Positions 63,242-64,000 of a stretch of 64,000 bases of DNA are shown piece by piece. Position 1 is the first letter of the stretch. The number at the start of each line of letters is the position of its first letter. Below the pieces are notes generated by a model, which did no database searches, was not told the origin of the DNA, and worked only from the letters and a program-made list of their open reading frames with translations. The position numbers and the translations under genes were made by a program. Origin of the DNA: JAUCQB01 sp964586235 (GTDB lineage Bacteria > Planctomycetota > Phycisphaerae > UBA1845 > PWPN01); assembly GCA_964586235.1 (NCBI GenBank), contig CAZPIO010000001.1:1-64000 (forward strand), written 5' to 3'.

Positions 63242-64000
63242 TTTTCTGCATCCATTTCTCGTGTATCTGACCGGCCAGGTCGGCCAGATCATTCTGTTGT
63301 TTCGTCAGCCGCTGCAGCTCATCCTGTTGATCGGTCTGTCCCGTCGCCTTCTTCTCAATTGACTCGTTAATCACCGCCGTCCGCTGGTTGACCGCCTTCT
63401 GGCAGTTCCTCAGCAGCTTCAGTTCGGCCGAAGGCGGCACCAGCGGCGGATTGCCACTCTGGCCGTCGCTTGAGTCGCCGCCCTCAGCCTGCGGAGGCGG
63501 GCTTTCGGCTGATTGCTTCAACGAGTCGACCAGTTGTTCAAGCGTTTCGGCGATCCCAGTCTGCACCCGCTGCGTCAGCGTGCCGGTATCCTTCTTCTGG
63601 AGCCTTTCGGCGACGCGTTCCATGTCATCGCGGACCTGCCCGATCACCCGGGGGAAGACCAGCGTGGTGCCGTCGTTCTTAAGCAGTCGCAGCAACTCGC
63701 TGTTCTGGTCGGCAAGCTCCATCTGGTCGCGCCCGAGCCCGGTGAGTGCCAGTTCGTCCGCATGCGACCACGCATGGCGGCCTTTCTTGTCGAGCGACTG
63801 CGTGTCCTGGTTGATCTTCAGTTGCTTGTCGAGCATCGCCTGCAGGAGGGTCTGGAGCTGCCGGATGGACTGCTCTCGCTGTTCCTGCTTCAGTTGCTCG
63901 ATGGCCTTTTCCAGGATCTCGAGCGTCCGCTTCAGTTCTTCCGCGGCCTGCTGCTGGCTCTCGCGGCCCTGCTCGGTCTTCTGCTGTTCGAGTTCCCCGG
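63225..64000 (-). CDS. Gln/Lys-rich coiled-coil protein, 5' end outside window
   Basis: The frame stays open to the right edge on the minus strand; an internal ATG at 63836 is not needed. The visible 258 residues are long amphipathic helices: LELEQQKTEQ-like at the edge, IEQLKQEQREQSIRQLQTLLQ, then LEQLVDSLKQSAES, a Gly/Ser-rich linker and LKLLRNCQKAVNQRT...LQRLTKQQNDLADLAGQIHEKWMQ. No enzyme motif. It resembles the large exported coiled-coil proteins that are common in Planctomycetota and neighbour a small Cys protein there. Confidence 0.7.
   Translation of the reverse strand, partial: GELEQQKTEQGRESQQQAAEELKRTLEILEKAIEQLKQEQREQSIRQLQTLLQAMLDKQLKINQDTQSLDKKGRHAWSHADELALTGLGRDQMELADQNSELLRLLKNDGTTLVFPRVIGQVRDDMERVAERLQKKDTGTLTQRVQTGIAETLEQLVDSLKQSAESPPPQAEGGDSSDGQSGNPPLVPPSAELKLLRNCQKAVNQRTAVINESIEKKATGQTDQQDELQRLTKQQNDLADLAGQIHEKWMQKNENDE

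Overview
This is a GC-rich window from the chromosome of a flagellated bacterium, most likely a member of the Planctomycetota (Phycisphaerae-like). The evidence is a DUF1571 protein, a membrane protein ending in the CPNCGYDLRG-type zinc ribbon, lipoproteins with thrombospondin type-3 repeats, an NPCBM-type protein, two BlaI/BlaR1-type pairs without a beta-lactamase, and non-coding gaps filled with short dispersed repeats. No rRNA, tRNA, IS element or CRISPR array was recognised.

Left arm (1-13.0 kb), a mosaic of single genes: the 3' part of a sensor kinase, a DUF1571 protein, a lipoprotein built from three copies of one domain, a SagB-type nitroreductase, a secreted heparinase II/III-like lyase, a VapBC-like toxin-antitoxin pair and aconitase (acnA). 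Several gaps here are rich in palindromes. About 220 bases upstream of acnA fold into a series of perfect stems and may be an unassigned structured RNA.

Centre (13.0-45.1 kb), a flagellar supercluster. A TPR protein precedes a FlgN-like chaperone, a soluble kinase and a sigma-54-dependent response regulator (FlrB/FlrC type). A good -24/-12 promoter match follows, then flgB-flgC-fliE-fliF-fliG-fliH-fliI-fliJ-motE(ylxF)-fliK-flgD-flgE-flbD-motA-motB-fliL-fliN(fliY)-fliO-fliP-fliQ-fliR-flhB-flhA-flhF-flhG-orf-fliA-orf-amidase. The order closely follows the Bacillus fla/che operon. There is no fliM where it is expected, and the FliN protein carries a FliM-like N-terminal peptide. The cluster encodes the MS ring, C ring, export gate and ATPase, hook, stator, FlhF/FlhG placement control and sigma-28. 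The filament genes and the distal-rod, ring and other axial genes (flgF, flgG, flgH, flgI, flgK, flgL, fliC, fliD) must lie elsewhere.

Right arm (45.1-64.0 kb): a truncated copy of the carA 3' end, a small membrane protein, carA, a zinc-ribbon membrane protein, a YggS-type PLP protein divergent from trmB, and two BlaI/BlaR1-type pairs. One pair runs leftward and has a tandem C-terminal repeat. The other runs rightward and its 1290-residue sensor peptidase has secretin N0/N1-like and two biotinyl-lipoyl/HlyD-like regions. Between them lies a TSP3-repeat lipoprotein. Both blaI genes have a -35/-10 pair overlapped by an inverted repeat that looks like the operator. The window ends with a leftward group: an NPCBM-like protein and two overlapping genes for Gln-rich/coiled-coil proteins, the last of which runs off the edge.
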